Origin: Bacillota bacterium
GTDB taxonomy: Bacteria > Bacillota > Clostridia > Christensenellales > UMGS416
Reading direction: 5' to 3'
DNA length: 64,000 bases
NCBI GenBank assembly: GCA_023398815.1
Contig: JAEWRW010000063.1
Location: forward strand, 74,400 to 138,399
Shown here: positions 17,594 to 25,790 of the stretch, in pieces
Layout of the letters: every line of letters starts with the position of its first letter
Numbering within the stretch: position 1 is the stretch's first letter
Notes under the pieces: generated by a model
Told to the model about the DNA's origin: nothing
The model's database searches: none
Seen by the model: the letters and a program-made list of their open reading frames with translations, nothing else
Program-made: the position numbers and the translations under genes

Positions 17594-18005
17594 CCGGCCC
17601 CGCGGTCGTCGCCTTCGGTAAAAGATCTGTCAGCTGCTTGATGCAGCCCATGTGGTTTTTAATCATGGTGTTGTAAACCTCAACCGCTGACGATTTTTTC
17701 ACGCCGAACTGGTTGTCACCGTTCTGGTACCGCTCAGTTGTGCCGTTGAGGTTGATTTCTTCCTGTAGCTCCTCCAGGGTGACCGCCATAAACGCCGCAT
17801 TCGCGATGAGGGAAGCCACGGTGTCCTTTGTATCAGGCGGAAGTGACTTAAAAATCCTTTTGAGTTTGTTCAACTCCCGCCTGATTTTGGCTTCTTTTTG
17901 CTTCTTCCGTTCAGTCGCGTCAAACCCCGCTTCCTCCCGGGCAATCTCCTCATCTTCGGCCAAATCCCTATATTTTCCGTACTCATTGATTTTGCAGCTT
18001 TGCAT
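17559..18005 (-). CDS. Terminase small subunit, P27-like
   Basis: A 148-residue protein ahead of the large subunit. It has a strongly charged N-terminal helix (AEDEEIAREEAGFDATERKKQ) and a C-terminal VEVYNTMIKNHMGCIKQLTDLLP, the P27-family pattern. It would recognise the packaging site. GGAGG lies 8 bases before the ATG. Confidence 0.85.
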   Translation of the reverse strand: MQSCKINEYGKYRDLAEDEEIAREEAGFDATERKKQKEAKIRRELNKLKRIFKSLPPDTKDTVASLIANAAFMAVTLEELQEEINLNGTTERYQNGDNQFGVKKSSAVEVYNTMIKNHMGCIKQLTDLLPKATTAGPGDDFDDFAKEK

Positions 18006-18114
18006 GAAAAAAGCCTCCTAACTACACCCCCCATGCGCGACCTGTGCGTCATTCGAATGCCACCCACCGGTCAGGAGCAGCGCCTACCCGCCTTTTCAAA
18101 CGGGGGGGGATACA

Positions 18115-18432
18115 TCATCGCGGAATCTCCACCAGCTGACCGTCGTCGTTGAACCCGAGCCCCGGCCTAGTCACTTCGACGTCCAGCCCGAACGCATGCT
18201 CTGCGTTATGGCAGTCCAGGCAAAGGTACTCCAGGTTGTCATGGCTTAGGGTGATGCTTGGGTCATTGATGTTGGCCGGCGACAACTCCACCTTGTGGTG
18301 AACGATGTACCCAGGCACCACCTGACCACGCTGCAGATGACGCTCACACAGACCATCTACTGATGTGATGTAGGAATCCCTGCAGGCCAGCCACGCCGCG
18401 CTGTGGTAGAAGGCTTTTGCCCAGGCTTTCAT
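18115..18432 (-). CDS. HNH endonuclease
   Basis: A 105-residue single-domain nuclease. The first motif is YIVHHKVEL (HH), with Asn in the middle strand (SHDNLEYLC) and CLDCHNAEH closing the HNH/zinc site. HNH genes beside terminase are needed for cos cleavage in HK97-like phages, so this phage probably packages from cohesive ends. The unassigned 109 bases before the small terminase (18006-18114), including a C-run and a G-run, are where a cos site could lie. Confidence 0.9.
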   Translation of the reverse strand: MKAWAKAFYHSAAWLACRDSYITSVDGLCERHLQRGQVVPGYIVHHKVELSPANINDPSITLSHDNLEYLCLDCHNAEHAFGLDVEVTRPGLGFNDDGQLVEIPR

Positions 18433-18566
18433 TTGCTCTGCCTCAGCCGCTCATCGCTGCGCTTCTGTGCATAGGCGCATTCCTTGAGCCTGCACCCAAA
18501 CCAGTTATGGTACTGGCATTCCTTGCAGGTCGGCGTCTTCACCCATCGGATGAGCGGCACAGACAT
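18429..18566 (-). CDS. Small Cys-rich protein, 45 aa
   Basis: Read from the ATG at 18566 with GGGAGG 8 bases upstream, this gives MSVPLIRWVKTPTCKECQYH and continues to CRLKECAYAQ. Four Cys in a CxxC...CxxxxC layout suggest a zinc knuckle. A related Cys-rich product is encoded at 28883-29104 (PPCRDCQHRVLGCRGTC). It overlaps the HNH start by 4 bases. Function unknown. Confidence 0.6.
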   Translation of the reverse strand: MSVPLIRWVKTPTCKECQYHNWFGCRLKECAYAQKRSDERLRQSK

Positions 18567-18602
18567 GGCCAACACCTCCCGGTCTATCCCCTGCATAGCA
18601 AA

Positions 18603-18632
18603 GAGCCCGCCGACATCTCTGCCTGCGGGCTC
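18603..18632 (-). terminator. GC-rich hairpin ahead of the packaging genes
   Basis: GAGCCCGC and GCGGGCTC form an 8-pair stem with a 14-base loop, followed on the minus strand by TTTGC. About 20 bases upstream in minus direction lies TGGTATAAC, an extended -10 element. The layout could be a late promoter followed by an attenuator or antitermination site controlled by the ArpU-like protein. The U tract is short, so strength is uncertain. Confidence 0.45.
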
Positions 18633-18702
18633 AAAACCCACTACCGTTATACCACAGATTTCCGGCTTTTTCGTCCGGTCTTTGTCCGGTCTGCTGTATC
18701 GG

Positions 18703-19152
18703 CTACCCATCCACCACCCCATACATGGCTTCGGCAAAACGGTTTTTCGCCCGACGCAGTGTGTCATAGGCCTGTGTGCGCTCCACGCCCAGCCGCTCAA
18801 TCAGCATGCCCTCGTGATAATCTGCAGGGCGGTCGATGTAGACCAGAGACAAGGCACTCGCTTCCGCGGCCGTCAGATACGACATGCACCGATTCATGCG
18901 GCGCACCTTACCCCGGACATAGGCCAGGCGTGGGCGAAGGTAGGCAATGCGATCCATCGCCTCCACGCGTCGGCGCTCCTCGGCGTTGTCGCCCCCAGAG
19001 CCCCCCGGCATGCTGGAGCGCTCATAATCCGTGGCCTTCATCGGGGCCACCACTTCCTCCAGCTCCCTGATCTCGTCCTCCATGTTCTCGATGGACAGCC
19101 GGTTCAGCCGATACCGTTTCAGGTCTTCCACAACAAGTAGCGTTGCGTTCAT
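18703..19152 (-). CDS. ArpU/RinA-like late transcription regulator
   Basis: A 149-residue protein just before the terminase block. The N-terminal half is coiled coil (RLNRLSIENMEDEIRELEEVVAPM). The C-terminal half carries a sigma-region-4-like helix-turn-helix (AEASALSLVYIDRP ... GMLIERLGVERTQAYDTLRRAKNRF). Such proteins switch on late genes in Firmicutes phages. It overlaps the next gene upstream by 4 bases. Confidence 0.75.
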   Translation of the reverse strand: MNATLLVVEDLKRYRLNRLSIENMEDEIRELEEVVAPMKATDYERSSMPGGSGGDNAEERRRVEAMDRIAYLRPRLAYVRGKVRRMNRCMSYLTAAEASALSLVYIDRPADYHEGMLIERLGVERTQAYDTLRRAKNRFAEAMYGVVDG

Positions 19153-19595
19153 CGGTCGCCCTCCATCCCACTGGCCAGCATAAACTGCCGGCTTTCCATG
19201 ACCTCATAGAGCGTTTGCCCTCCGGCATTTGTGATGTACGGCAGGAAAACCTGCTCAATGCTGACCATGCCAGTCTCAAGGATGGCCATCTGCGCTTCCA
19301 CCCAATCCTTGAGGATGCGGAAGGCGACGCGCTCTGCCTGATCAGCTGTGGCCTTGACCTTGCTGTTTCTCCGGCGCTGACGTTCCAGTATGGCGAGAAC
19401 CGGTGCTGTGTTGACCGGAAGCCGTACCGGCATGGCCCCGTACCTCCCTGGGAGAATGAAGCTCATGCTTTCGATGTGGCCGTCATCATCGAAGTCCTTG
19501 AGAACGCTCTTCACTCCGTGCTGGATGAGGCTGTATTCGATCTCCATAGCGCTCTTGATGGCTGGAATTTCCGTCGTGTAGTTGAGCAGTGGCAT
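19149..19595 (-). CDS. Conserved phage hypothetical protein
   Basis: A 148-residue protein starting MPLLNYTTEIPAIKSAMEIEY, with GGAGG 6 bases before the ATG. Beta strands (GHIESMSFILP, YGAMPVRLPVN) precede a helix with ERVAFRILKDWVEAQMAILETGMVSIEQVFLPYI. I recognise this shape from Firmicutes phage replication regions but know no function. It sits between the regulator and a DUF1064 nuclease. Confidence 0.7.
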   Translation of the reverse strand: MPLLNYTTEIPAIKSAMEIEYSLIQHGVKSVLKDFDDDGHIESMSFILPGRYGAMPVRLPVNTAPVLAILERQRRRNSKVKATADQAERVAFRILKDWVEAQMAILETGMVSIEQVFLPYITNAGGQTLYEVMESRQFMLASGMEGDR

Positions 19596-19596
19596 G

Positions 19597-19974
19597 TCAT
19601 ACCTCCTTAATCTCGATGCCGAGCAAATCCTTCATCAGCCGCTTTTTGAGGCTGTATTCCTTGGTTCTCACACCCTTGGCATCCTCCACGACCCAAGCCC
19701 CGCCCCTGGTCCTGTAAACAAAGTCGGCCACATATCGGACGGTTGGCGAGAGCTGAAACGGCACCTGCAGCGCGAGGCAAACGATCTCGCCGGCACGGAG
19801 CATGAGGTCGAGCTCGGCAAAGCGGTTGGCCTCCCGCTGGGAATCAAACACTCTCCCCGCATGCTCAGTCTTGCGGCTTCCGTACTTGGCCCGTTTCGGC
19901 TTGGCCGCCAGCTCCGGCGGGATCGGCTGCCCGGTGCGCTCCAGGTACTCCCGCACCTGTTGCTCCGTCATCAT
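19597..19974 (-). CDS. DUF1064 endonuclease-like protein
   Basis: A 125-residue protein with the DUF1064 pattern: AKYGSRKTEHAGRVFDSQREANRFAEL, then VRYVADFVYR, WVVEDAKGVRTKEYSLKKRLM and a terminal GIEIKEV. The D...ExK arrangement (ADFVY...VEDAKG) is that of a PD-(D/E)xK nuclease, possibly a Holliday-junction-type enzyme in phage recombination or packaging. The start may be either of two adjacent ATGs. Confidence 0.75.
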   Translation of the reverse strand: MMTEQQVREYLERTGQPIPPELAAKPKRAKYGSRKTEHAGRVFDSQREANRFAELDLMLRAGEIVCLALQVPFQLSPTVRYVADFVYRTRGGAWVVEDAKGVRTKEYSLKKRLMKDLLGIEIKEV

Positions 19975-20411
19975 GTTGCAGTGCCCACAACCGGCTTCCT
20001 ACGCCATGCTGGCGTTAACTCCCAGAGGATCACCGGCAACCAGTCCTCCATGCCGCCTGTCACATGCCGCACTTTGTCCGCCCAGTAGAACGCGCAGGTC
20101 CTCTCGTCCTGCTGGAAATCCTCATCGTCGGCTGCACAGATGATGACGCTCTTGTAGGTGGCGATGGCGAGCCCAAGCTCAGCATGGGTTCCGCGGCCAC
20201 CTGGCAGAATCACGATGACCACATCTGCATCCCGTACCCCCTGGACCTCCAGACCGGCCACCTCACGGATGCGCTGCTCTCCCTCGTGCTTGACGCTGCC
20301 ATGGGCCGTCCAATCATAGGTGTGGGTGTGTTCGGCGGCGACTAGGATGTTGGCCATCCGCTTGACTTGGGCGGCGGCCTCCAGCCGCGACGCGATGTAA
20401 AAGTTGCTCAT
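19971..20411 (-). CDS. Nucleoside 2-deoxyribosyltransferase-like protein
   Basis: A 146-residue Rossmann-like protein: MSNFYIASRLEAAAQVKRM at the N-terminus, HTHTYDW, DADVVIVILPGGRGTHAELGLAIATYKSVII. The GRGTHAELG segment holds the expected catalytic Glu. It would exchange or cleave the nucleoside glycosidic bond, altering the nucleotide pool or acting on signalling nucleotides. It overlaps neighbours by 4 bases on each side. Confidence 0.75.
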   Translation of the reverse strand: MSNFYIASRLEAAAQVKRMANILVAAEHTHTYDWTAHGSVKHEGEQRIREVAGLEVQGVRDADVVIVILPGGRGTHAELGLAIATYKSVIICAADDEDFQQDERTCAFYWADKVRHVTGGMEDWLPVILWELTPAWRRKPVVGTAT

Positions 20412-20845
20412 GTTCTTCCTGTGTGATCTCCCTTCCCAATATTCTGTGGCATACGATCAATAGAGCGAATCCAAAACGGTGGTATTTGGCCCACATAGAC
20501 GTACCAGTGTTCAGATCCGGCCCAATCAGTAACCAAACTACGCGCCTCAGTTGGTAACCGCCCCACAAAATCCAGCGCACTGAATAGGTGGCTCCTTAGA
20601 GGCTCCGATATAGCAATGGACAACCGGTATTCCGTGCGGCTGTATTGGATCATTTCTTGCGTCGCCCAGCTCTGCTTTTCTGGATCCGGCTCGGTTGTTA
20701 GCCACTGTACGTTTGGAATGAAAGCAAATCCATCTGGCGTCATTATTGGGAAACGACCGAGTGTTAGCCCGTGCTTCTTGATGCGATTCAGAAGATGTGC
20801 TGGGCAAAAGTGGTACAGTTGATGGTCGCACAGCACATCAATCAT
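20408..20845 (-). CDS. Hypothetical protein, 145 aa, ADP-ribosyltransferase-like outline
   Basis: Read from the ATG at 20845, which has GGGGAGGGG upstream. It begins MIDVLCDHQLYHFCPAHLLN and continues IKKHGLTLGRF, then WLTTEPDPEKQSW and YRLSIAIS. The order LYHF ... I..HGL..G ... strand resembles the H...GL layout of ADP-ribosyltransferase and RNA 2'-phosphotransferase folds, but I cannot confirm it. The coding extends in the same frame upstream, but that part overlaps the neighbour and is discarded. Confidence 0.6.
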   Translation of the reverse strand: MIDVLCDHQLYHFCPAHLLNRIKKHGLTLGRFPIMTPDGFAFIPNVQWLTTEPDPEKQSWATQEMIQYSRTEYRLSIAISEPLRSHLFSALDFVGRLPTEARSLVTDWAGSEHWYVYVGQIPPFWIRSIDRMPQNIGKGDHTGRT

Positions 20846-21413
20846 GCAAATTCCCCTCCCCCTCTGCCAGAACACAAAGGCGGTCGTGTAGGCTGTCGGT
20901 GTTAGGCAGCGCAGACGTGCCATAACAGTTCGATGCCCAGTAGGCAAGCATGTCACGAGCCAGCGCCCGCGTCTCGTCGAGCTTGGCACGCAGCGCGGCG
21001 TTCTCGGCGGTCAGTTGATCGCAGGATTCGCCAAGCGAAACAGCACAGGCACGCATGTCCTCTTTTTCGTCAGTGAGGCGGATGTTTTTAGCTTTGAGCG
21101 CCGACATTGGGTGCTTCGGGCATTGCTCAACGTGCAGCTTGAGGGCCTCCGCCATGCTGCTTGGGACATTGTCCTCGGGGCCATACCGATGCCCACAGTA
21201 CACGCAGTTGACATACATGCCAGATTGCAGGTCATTCACCCATTGCTGTAACCGATCAATCTCCGCTGCCTGGTCGTCGCGGTCGTCCAGCAGGGCTGGC
21301 ACGTCATCGGTCACAAGGCTCCTGAGTGCAACCAGAGCCGCGGGGGGTTGCGGCACATCGCCGTTCTTCACGTGCGCCAGCTTGGCGCGGATCGCGGTCG
21401 TGTCAATCCTCAT
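20838..21413 (-). CDS. Hypothetical zinc-finger/coiled-coil protein
   Basis: A 191-residue protein. The central part has VNCVYCGHRYGPED followed by LKLHVEQCPKHP, a C-x2-C...H-x3-C zinc finger. Flanking helices (DDQAAEIDRLQQWVNDL, CDQLTAENAALRAKLDETRALARDML) are coiled coil. Similar proteins recur in Firmicutes phages without known role. Its stop overlaps the next start by 8 bases. Confidence 0.65.
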   Translation of the reverse strand: MRIDTTAIRAKLAHVKNGDVPQPPAALVALRSLVTDDVPALLDDRDDQAAEIDRLQQWVNDLQSGMYVNCVYCGHRYGPEDNVPSSMAEALKLHVEQCPKHPMSALKAKNIRLTDEKEDMRACAVSLGESCDQLTAENAALRAKLDETRALARDMLAYWASNCYGTSALPNTDSLHDRLCVLAEGEGNLHD

Positions 21414-22315
21414 CGTTCATGTCCTCCTTCATCCTTCGTTTTGTTCCTTCGTCGCCCAGCTGCCCCCGGCCGGCGTCGCATCCTGACTGACACATAGGCA
21501 CCGGCCACCATGTCGCTCCTGCGGATTGTGATGTCGTTGACGATGTAGTCCGGTTCCCGGCGCTCGATGAGCTCACGCAAAGATGCCTCATTGTCGACGC
21601 CCCTGGCAATGGCTCTCCTTGACAGCTTCTGTTCAGAGTAGGTGATGTGCGGCTTCTCCAAGTTCCGGCTACAGCTGTAGATCCGTTCCCCTGGTGCCCG
21701 GGTTCCCTGAGTTTTACAAAAGTAACGGGCCAGCCCCTCCAGGCCATACTCGTCCGGCTGCAGGCGGCTGGAGTTGGCCCGGCCAAGCCCCCAGAGCCGC
21801 TCTGCCTCATCCCGATCCATCCCCGTCATGACGATGTGGTGATGTACCCGCGCCCGGCGGCCCTCGCCTTCGCACTCGACGGTGTAGATGTAGCGAAGCT
21901 CTGGCAACCCCTGCTTGTCCCTCCAGCGTTTCACCCTGCGGATGTATGCCTGCATGTCCTTCTTGGCAGCCTCCACGGTGGCCGGCTGCTCCCCGCTGTA
22001 GGTGAGCGTCAGGAAGAGATCCTCCTCGGTGAAATTGGTGTTCATCAGCCTGATCAACCTCTTCTGTGCGTTCTTCCGGTTCTGTGCCCGCTGGGCCGCC
22101 TCTGTTGGCTTGACCCTCTTTGCCCTGGTGGCTTCCCTCTGCCACACCCACACGGGGAAGCTCTCCAGCTCCAGATATTCCCCGCATACGATTCTCTTGG
22201 TTCTGTATAACCCAACAGCCTGATGTTGCAGCTCCTTTCCCCGGCTGTGGTGGTTCCCTCTCCCCTCCAGCTCCCTGTCGAACAGGATCTCGTGCCTCTC
22301 AGCTGAGTATCCCAT
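21410..22315 (-). CDS. HUH-endonuclease replication protein (Rep_ORF2/G2P-like)
   Basis: A 301-residue protein with the three motifs of rolling-circle HUH endonucleases. Motif 1 is DLFLTLTYSGE (about 99-109), motif 2 is RVHHHIVM with His158 and His160, and motif 3 is LARYFCKT with candidate nucleophile Tyr198 and Lys201. It would nick and covalently bind a DNA end. In this phage it takes the place of a DnaD-like initiator or of a primase/helicase set, neither of which I see. The ATG at 22315 follows GGAGGGG. Confidence 0.8.
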   Translation of the reverse strand: MGYSAERHEILFDRELEGRGNHHSRGKELQHQAVGLYRTKRIVCGEYLELESFPVWVWQREATRAKRVKPTEAAQRAQNRKNAQKRLIRLMNTNFTEEDLFLTLTYSGEQPATVEAAKKDMQAYIRRVKRWRDKQGLPELRYIYTVECEGEGRRARVHHHIVMTGMDRDEAERLWGLGRANSSRLQPDEYGLEGLARYFCKTQGTRAPGERIYSCSRNLEKPHITYSEQKLSRRAIARGVDNEASLRELIERREPDYIVNDITIRRSDMVAGAYVSVRMRRRPGAAGRRRNKTKDEGGHER

Positions 22316-22389
22316 AACTCCCCTCCATGGACGGATTGTTAATACCCATTACAAGGACGGCAAGCGCCCGTCCGCTGGGCAGAGGTCGG

Positions 22390-23118
22390 CTATGGCTGTC
22401 GCTCCATCTCCGCCCGCAGGTCGTCCTTGATGACGATGTTCCGGCCAAGTTCTTTGGCCAGCCTCTCACACTCCCGGCCAAAGGCCCCCCAATTGATGGT
22501 CGATGGACGATAATTCAGTTTTCCAATCCTGAACTGATCAACGAAATCCACATACCTGATCGTCCAGAATGCTTCCTCCTCATGGAGGACCGGCTCCAGG
22601 CTGGCCCAGGTGTTGATGCCCTTTTCGTGCGCCCGGTAAAGCGCTTCGATGCGTTCATGGCCTGGTGCGGCGTTTGGTTCGTCTTGCGCCGCGCTGAACC
22701 CGGTGAGAGTGGCACCAAACCAATCACCCGGCCCGAGAAGGTCAAAGTCTCGCATGGCGCGGCACCCGCCCTTGGTGAGAATCTGGACATAGCACCCGGC
22801 CGCCTTGAGCCTACCGATGACTGCCCTGGTTATGGTAGTGTCCACCGGCGGCGCTGGGTATGGGTCACAGGTGAAGCACAGATGAACCGTCTTGCCTCGG
22901 AACGGTACCCCGGCCATGCCATAGTAGAGCTGCCGGTCCAATGCCTCCAGCAGGCCCTCCCGCGGCTGCACATCCTCGAATGGCTGCTCCGGGTGGAACC
23001 TGCGATGCATGTCACTGGCGTAGCAGTAGGTGCACCCGTGGTTGCAGCCGGTGTAGATGTTGAGGGAGTAATCGGCGTATTCCAGCGCCTTGCCCTTGGG
23101 GATGTAGATGGGTTTCAT
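22390..23118 (-). CDS. Radical SAM protein, spore-photolyase-like (SPL) group
   Basis: A 242-residue protein with CNHGCTYC (Cys25, 29, 32) binding the 4Fe-4S cluster of radical SAM enzymes. Further text is VHLCFTCDPYPAPPVD, VQILTKGG, FGATLTGFSA and INTWASLEPVL, typical of the SPL/DUF5131 group. Substrate unknown; relatives act on nucleic acids or are uncharacterised. It lies 10 bases after the helicase-methyltransferase gene, which suggests a joint role on DNA. Confidence 0.8.
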   Translation of the reverse strand: MKPIYIPKGKALEYADYSLNIYTGCNHGCTYCYASDMHRRFHPEQPFEDVQPREGLLEALDRQLYYGMAGVPFRGKTVHLCFTCDPYPAPPVDTTITRAVIGRLKAAGCYVQILTKGGCRAMRDFDLLGPGDWFGATLTGFSAAQDEPNAAPGHERIEALYRAHEKGINTWASLEPVLHEEEAFWTIRYVDFVDQFRIGKLNYRPSTINWGAFGRECERLAKELGRNIVIKDDLRAEMERQP

Positions 23119-23128
23119 GGTGCACCTC

Positions 23129-25630
23129 CTATGCTGGGCTGAGAATGTCGAACAGCGTCGGCATGTCCACCTCCAGCTCTGCGGCCTTCAAGTAGCCAAC
23201 TCCATCTCGGAAGTAATCCGCATTGAGCTCGATGCCGATGCCCTGGCGTCCCATGCGCACCGCACGCTCCGGCACCGTGAAAAGCCCGGCAAACGGGTCG
23301 AACACAACGTCCCCAAGGCTGGAATACCGATTGATGATCCTCTCCACGATGTCGATCTGCAGCGGGCATACATGGAGCTGCTGCCGGCGCTGGCTCTGGG
23401 TGGTGTTGAGCGTCCGCATCCGGTTGATATCGTCCCACACCTGATCGGTCCAGCTCCCCGGGGCAACGACCATGAATGAGGCCGGTAGCTTCCCATCGGC
23501 GTCCAGCTTCTTTGCCATCTCCACATGATCCTCGTAGCTGTAGACGGTGCCGCGGGAGAACCGCCGATATGCGGCCTGCAGGCTGTCTACTGGCATGGCC
23601 TCCAGCTCCCGCTTGGTGGGAAGTCGGTCGCCCGAGCTCCTCCAGTACCCATGGGCATCGATCTGCCACTGGGCGCGGGTATATTCTTCCTTGCTCTTCG
23701 CCACCGGGGCGTCAGCATAGGCCGTGCTGGTGTCGCTGGGGAGCTTGCGGAACAGCAGAATGTACTCCGGGCAACCCACGCCCATCTTGGTGCCATCCTT
23801 GCACTGCTCGGTCCAGCCGAGGCGGTAGGTCTGGTTGTTTTCGCGCACCACATCGGTGAGCACCGTGATCATGCCCATATACTGGAAGCCGTGGCGCATA
23901 TAGTGCTGGATGCACAGGGCGTGGAACGGCTCCATGGTGGGCATGCCCGTGCCTGTGGTGTTGCCGAAGAGCACCCTATCCTTGACGTGGCAGGCGTAGA
24001 CCCGGCCCGGCCTCAGGATTCGCAGGAGCTGCGGGCTCAAAAAGTCCATCTGCTCCATGAATGCCTCGGTGTCCGGGTTGTGCCCGAAGTCGTTGTAGCT
24101 GGGCGTATACTCATAGTGGTTGGAGAATGGGATGGACGTGACAATCAGGTCAACGCTGTTGTCCTCCATGCCCTCCGTCTCCAGCACGCAGTCGTTGTTG
24201 ATGGCTGTGTAGTGATTCCCGTCGATGCGCACCCGTTCCACCCCCATGCTCCTGGCCAGCTTGTCCACCGCCGAGGTGACGGACAGTCCGTACCGCTTGA
24301 TGATCTCGCTCATCTTGGCCATCATGTGGTCGTACCGCTTCCACTTCTCCAGCAGGGCCTCCAGAATCTGCCGCTCGCTCTCAGTGTAGATGATGTCAAT
24401 GACCACCTGATCCCGCTGCAAGAACCGATAGATGCGGTGGATCGCCTGCAGGAAGTCGTGGAACTCGTAGTCGATGCCCGCGAAAATGGCTCGGTGACAA
24501 TACCTCTGGAAGTTGCAGCCGGATCCTGACAGCTCCTTTTTGGTGGCAAGCAGACGGGAGCGTCCGTCGGAGAAGTCAATGACACGCTGTTCTCTGGTGT
24601 CAATGTCCAGACTGCCGTAGACCTCCACGGCCTCTGGCAGTGCGTGCTTGATGGCATGGCGCTCGGCCTCCAGGTCGTGCCAGAGGATGAAATGATCCTC
24701 CGGTGCCTCGTCGACGAGCTCAACGACCTTTTCCACCCTGGCGTCGATGCTGTCCCGCTTCTCACGGGCCGCGTCGGCCAGCGAGAGTGCCGCGTCCCGG
24801 ATGAGCTTGTACTGCCCGTCCCGGTCCATCCCCGCCGTGCGGTGGTCGACTGGGATCTCGTGATACCTGACCTCCATTGGCGGCAGGTCATACCCCTCAT
24901 CGGAGTAACCGAGGTCGGAAGGCTTACGGATGAACAGCGCCCAGCTGCTCACCCACAACCAGAACTCCTCCTCTTTGTGCGGGTACAGGGTCAGGTTGTT
25001 GGCCTTGGTGCTATCCCGCTGGAAAAACCGCGTCAGTGCCTGGCCGGTGTCCATGATCTCCAGGAACCCGGAGTAGTTGATGAGCTCTTTGAACTGGTTG
25101 GGATCCGGGATGGCCGTGCACACCAGCTTAAATGGCACTCCCTTGAAAAGGCTCATGAACGTCTGGTAGGTCTTGGAGCCGAAGCTGCGCAACACCGCTG
25201 CCTCATCCAGGCTGGAGGCCGCATCGAACCGCTGAGGATCGATGTCGCCATCTCGCACGCGCTCATAGTTGGTCAGCACGATCCGGTCACGGCTGGCCAT
25301 GGCCTCCGCCATGGTGCGGACGTAGGGCGGCGGATCTATGCCGAGGAGATCCACGGCGTCCCTGGTGAACTCCTGTTTGACGCCCAGCGGCAGCACCAAC
25401 AGGGACTTGCCGCCGGTGTGTTCGCTGACCAGCCTGGAGAACTCTATCTCCTGCGCCGTCTTGCCAAGGCCGAATGACTCAAAGAGCGCCCGCCGACCAC
25501 CGCGCAGTGCCCACATGATGGCGTCCCGCTGGTGCGGCTTCAGGGCCGGATTGAGCTTGTCCGGCGTGATGGCGAAGCCAGCCTCCGGCGCCAGGTCAAT
25601 CTTTGCTCTCAGAAACTCCTGATACTTCAT
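23129..25630 (-). CDS. SNF2-type helicase fused to a DNA (adenine/cytosine-N) methyltransferase
   Basis: An 833-residue two-domain enzyme. Helicase part about 25-430: ESFGLGKT (Walker A, 51-58), LDEAA (motif II, 141-145), SGSGCNFQ (motif V) and QAIHRIYRFLQ (motif VI, 395-405). Methyltransferase part about 475-833: TSIPF (variant motif IV, 498-502), then near the C-terminus DPFAGLFTVPERA (motif I) and GIGIELNADYF. The IV-then-I order marks a beta-class amino-methyltransferase. No restriction nuclease is nearby, so it is probably a protective or hypermodifying phage enzyme. Confidence 0.88.
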   Translation of the reverse strand: MKYQEFLRAKIDLAPEAGFAITPDKLNPALKPHQRDAIMWALRGGRRALFESFGLGKTAQEIEFSRLVSEHTGGKSLLVLPLGVKQEFTRDAVDLLGIDPPPYVRTMAEAMASRDRIVLTNYERVRDGDIDPQRFDAASSLDEAAVLRSFGSKTYQTFMSLFKGVPFKLVCTAIPDPNQFKELINYSGFLEIMDTGQALTRFFQRDSTKANNLTLYPHKEEEFWLWVSSWALFIRKPSDLGYSDEGYDLPPMEVRYHEIPVDHRTAGMDRDGQYKLIRDAALSLADAAREKRDSIDARVEKVVELVDEAPEDHFILWHDLEAERHAIKHALPEAVEVYGSLDIDTREQRVIDFSDGRSRLLATKKELSGSGCNFQRYCHRAIFAGIDYEFHDFLQAIHRIYRFLQRDQVVIDIIYTESERQILEALLEKWKRYDHMMAKMSEIIKRYGLSVTSAVDKLARSMGVERVRIDGNHYTAINNDCVLETEGMEDNSVDLIVTSIPFSNHYEYTPSYNDFGHNPDTEAFMEQMDFLSPQLLRILRPGRVYACHVKDRVLFGNTTGTGMPTMEPFHALCIQHYMRHGFQYMGMITVLTDVVRENNQTYRLGWTEQCKDGTKMGVGCPEYILLFRKLPSDTSTAYADAPVAKSKEEYTRAQWQIDAHGYWRSSGDRLPTKRELEAMPVDSLQAAYRRFSRGTVYSYEDHVEMAKKLDADGKLPASFMVVAPGSWTDQVWDDINRMRTLNTTQSQRRQQLHVCPLQIDIVERIINRYSSLGDVVFDPFAGLFTVPERAVRMGRQGIGIELNADYFRDGVGYLKAAELEVDMPTLFDILSPA

Positions 25631-25790
25631 TTGTAAACTCCTTGGTCAGCTGGTCGAATTTGGCCACGTGGCCGGCGAATGGGCCGTAGGCATTGAGCAT
25701 GAAGCGCAGTCCCAGCAGCTCCCGCCGTGCCCCCGGCTCCCGAATGTCCACGCTGATGTGGATGCCATTCTCGGTGCGGTGGATCTTCAT
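25596..25790 (-). CDS. Small hypothetical protein, 64 aa
   Basis: Read from the ATG at 25790, which overlaps the radical SAM stop as ATGA: MKIHRTENGIHISVDIREPG, then ELLGLRFMLNAYGPFAGHVAKFDQL. It overlaps the helicase-methyltransferase start by 35 bases, so it is firmly coupled to that cassette. It may be an accessory subunit. No known family. Confidence 0.6.
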   Translation of the reverse strand: MKIHRTENGIHISVDIREPGARRELLGLRFMLNAYGPFAGHVAKFDQLTKEFTNEVSGVSESKD

